Shown in pieces: positions 6,195-7,629 of a stretch of 7,629 bases of DNA. Each line of letters opens with the position of its first letter. The stretch's first letter is position 1. Under the pieces are notes generated by a model, which ran no database searches, was not told where the DNA came from, and saw nothing but the letters and a program-made list of their open reading frames with translations. Origin of the DNA: Erwinia sp. (GTDB taxonomy: Bacteria > Pseudomonadota > Gammaproteobacteria > Enterobacterales > Enterobacteriaceae); assembly GCA_003512805.1 (NCBI GenBank), contig DOOK01000100.1, positions 1-7,629 of the forward strand. Direction: 5' to 3'. Both the position numbers and the translations under genes were made by a program.

Positions 6195-6223
6195 TGGCAT
6201 GGGCCGGTTGGCCCGTGCCTTAA
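6191..6223 (+). repeat. Hairpin spanning the kguT stop codon, kguT-kguD spacer
   Basis: GGCATGGGCC (6196-6205) pairs with GGCCCGTGCC (6210-6219) around a GGTT loop, with one G-U pair. With one bulged T (6195) the flanking TTAA blocks (6191-6194 and 6220-6223) can extend it to 14 bp and include the kguT TAA. It is not followed by T's, so it is likely an mRNA-processing or stability element. Confidence 0.55.
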
Positions 6224-6241
6224 CGAAACAGGGAGACAAGC

Positions 6242-7216
6242 ATGAAACCATCCGTGGTGCTGTATAAGAAGCTGCCGCAAGACCTGCGTTCGCAGCTCGA
6301 CGAGCATTTTAACGTTACTGAAATCAACGGGCTGACCCCTGAAACCCTCAGCCAACACGCGGAAGCTTTTCAGCAGGCCGAAGGCATTTTAGGCTCCGGC
6401 GGTAAAGTGGACGCGGAGTTTCTGAAAAAAGCCCCGAAGCTGCGCGTTGCCTCTTCCGTGTCCGTGGGCGTGGACAATTTTGATATTCCCGCCCTAAGCG
6501 AACGCGGCGTGCTGTTGATGCATACGCCGACCGTCCTGACTGAAACCGTTGCCGATACCATGATGGCGCTGGTGCTGACCAGCGCGCGTCGCGTGGTGGA
6601 GTCCGCAGAACGCGTGAAAAAAGGCGAATGGCAGGGCAGCATCAGCGCCGACTGGTTCGGCATCGACGTGCATCATAAAAAAATGGGTATTCTGGGCATG
6701 GGCCGCATTGGTCTGGCGCTGGCACAGCGTGCCCATCTGGGTTTCAGTATGCCTATTCTGTATAACGCGCGTAAGCATCACGAAGAAGCGGAACAGCGTT
6801 TTGACGCGCAATACTGCGATCTCGACACGCTGCTGAAAGAGTCCGACTTCCTGTGCATCAGCCTGCCGTTAACTGAACAGACTCACCATCTGATCGGTCG
6901 TGAAGAGCTGGCGAAAATGAAGCCTTCCGCCGTGCTGATTAATGCCGGACGCGGCCCGGTTGTTGATGAAGAAGCGCTGATCGCCGCGTTAAAAGAAGGC
7001 AAGCTTCACGCGGCCGGCCTGGACGTGTTTGAGAAAGAGCCGCTGCCGAAGGATTCACCTTTGCTGACGCTACCCAACGTGGTGGCCCTGCCGCATATTG
7101 GCTCGGCGACTCATGAAACCCGTTACGGCATGGCAAAAGACGCGGTAGAGAATCTGATTGCCGCGCTGAAAGGCAATGTAGAAAAAAACTGCGTTAATCC
7201 CGACGTGGCAAAATAA
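6242..7216 (+). CDS. ghrB: 2-ketogluconate / glyoxylate / hydroxypyruvate reductase (GhrB, KguD, TkrA)
   Basis: 324 residues, the same length as E. coli GhrB and strongly alike throughout. It belongs to the D-isomer-specific 2-hydroxyacid dehydrogenases. The Rossmann motif is GILGMGRIG (149-157, G152-x-G154-xx-G157). The catalytic residues are Arg237 (NAGRGPVV), Glu266 (VFEKEP) and His285 ([13 protein letters not shown]). The enzyme reduces 2-ketoacids with NAD(P)H in the cytoplasm: 2-ketogluconate, glyoxylate and hydroxypyruvate in E. coli GhrB, and 2-keto-6-phosphogluconate to 6-phosphogluconate for KguD of kgu operons. As last gene of this operon the KguD role fits best, though sequence cannot separate the phosphorylated from the free substrate. 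GGGAGA lies five bases before the ATG. The gene also occupies the E. coli ghrB position downstream of yiaD. A strong terminator follows. Confidence 0.95.
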   Translation: MKPSVVLYKKLPQDLRSQLDEHFNVTEINGLTPETLSQHAEAFQQAEGILGSGGKVDAEFLKKAPKLRVASSVSVGVDNFDIPALSERGVLLMHTPTVLTETVADTMMALVLTSARRVVESAERVKKGEWQGSISADWFGIDVHHKKMGILGMGRIGLALAQRAHLGFSMPILYNARKHHEEAEQRFDAQYCDLDTLLKESDFLCISLPLTEQTHHLIGREELAKMKPSAVLINAGRGPVVDEEALIAALKEGKLHAAGLDVFEKEPLPKDSPLLTLPNVVALPHIGSATHETRYGMAKDAVENLIAALKGNVEKNCVNPDVAK

Positions 7217-7222
7217 TTCTCT

Positions 7223-7254
7223 GTGCCGATGCGCTGTGTGCATCGGCACTTTTT
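7223..7254 (+). terminator. Rho-independent terminator of the kgu operon
   Basis: Perfect 10-bp stem GTGCCGATGC (7223-7232) with GCATCGGCAC (7240-7249), a seven-base loop, and TTTTT (7250-7254). It begins seven bases after the kguD stop and is the strongest terminator in the window. Confidence 0.93.
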
Positions 7255-7629
7255 CTTACCCCTCCGCCCTTTATACTGCGCACTACTCCCTTCACTGCGA
7301 AACAAGCGACAAACCAACAGACTGTTATTTTATAAATACGCAGGCATGCCATTGTTATTTAACCAACCCATTCAGGTAAAAAAATAAAACATTATTTAAG
7401 CCGGATTTACCAACGTGCGAAATCCGTTTTTTATTATAATAATTTTACAAAATAATTGTTATGTTATGAGGTGACACCTGGTGAAAAAAGTTCCTTTTTA
7501 GTAATAGATAATTGCCTGCTGATATAAATTTTTTGGTGAGGTTAACAGCCAACCTTCAGGCGTTTTATTAGCAATAATGGCACAGGATTCACCAAAGTGA
7601 GTGCCATGTCATTTAAGAAGTAAGGCGTT
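7255..7629. other. AT-rich non-coding region after the operon
   Basis: No reading frame here looks like a recognisable gene on either strand. The stretch is visibly richer in A and T than the rest of the window, especially 7321-7465 and 7500-7535. It contains -10-like hexamers TATACT (7272-7277), TATAAA (7331-7336) and a perfect TATAAT (7435-7440), none with a good -35. It also holds a terminator-like hairpin (7402-7433), four copies of TGTTAT, and the small palindrome AGGTG-A-CACCT (7469-7479). It is probably the regulatory region of a gene beyond the right edge; a small RNA is possible. Confidence 0.6.
7402..7433 (+). terminator. Second terminator-like hairpin, no gene in front
   Basis: CGGATTT (7402-7408) pairs with AAATCCG (7420-7426) around an 11-base loop, followed directly by TTTTTTATT. 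The form is that of a rho-independent terminator on the plus strand. The operon already ends at 7254, so it would stop read-through or end an unannotated short transcript. Confidence 0.6.

Noticed and set aside
7471..7600. Short GTG frame (18 codons) followed by a 25-codon open stretch in another frame, suggesting a broken gene
   Set aside because: The two pieces are too short and match no family I recognise. The apparent AGG ribosome-binding site touches the start codon, and AT-rich leader DNA gives such frames by chance.
7542..7628. Minus-strand open stretch from the right edge, about 28 codons ending in TAA at 7544-7542
   Set aside because: It could be the tail of a leftward gene, but it is short, has no recognisable motif and no terminator follows on that strand.

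Overview
The window looks like chromosomal DNA of an enterobacterium (order Enterobacterales). Tag, YiaD and GhrB closely resemble my memory of the E. coli proteins, and their order (tag, then yiaD, then ghrB on one strand) follows the E. coli backbone. E. coli has yiaC and bisC between tag and yiaD; they are absent here. A 2-ketogluconate gene set, absent from E. coli K-12, lies between yiaD and ghrB. A glucose-oxidising relative such as Erwinia, Pantoea or a neighbouring genus would fit, but the genus cannot be fixed from this sequence.

Layout. Positions 1-234 (minus strand) hold the N-terminus of a secreted GDSL-type esterase, probably an autotransporter, cut by the window edge. Tag, a DNA-repair glycosylase, is divergent from it (390-953), followed by the OmpA-like outer-membrane lipoprotein YiaD (1063-1725) and a hairpin terminator. 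Then come the LacI-family regulator ptxS (1909-2931) and four same-strand genes: kguE (3121-3849), kguK (3853-4806), kguT (4911-6194) and kguD/ghrB (6242-7216). A strong rho-independent terminator closes this block. The last roughly 375 bases are AT-rich and hold no convincing gene, but contain a second terminator-like hairpin with no gene in front of it.

How the genes work together. KguT, a major facilitator superfamily (MFS) symporter, should import 2-ketogluconate made in the periplasm from glucose or gluconate. KguK phosphorylates it to 2-keto-6-phosphogluconate, and KguD/GhrB reduces that to 6-phosphogluconate for the pentose-phosphate or Entner-Doudoroff route. KguE is a TIM-barrel sugar isomerase/epimerase-like protein of unsettled role. 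PtxS most likely represses the operon through the perfect 14-bp palindrome TGGAACCGGTTCCA (3064-3077), which is close to the known Pseudomonas PtxS operator. A CRP-like site just upstream suggests carbon catabolite control.

No mobile element, tRNA, rRNA or CRISPR array was seen. The pathway itself is known. The less explained items are a shared upstream motif in front of tag and yiaD, a series of intercistronic hairpins, and a possible small RNA after the operon.
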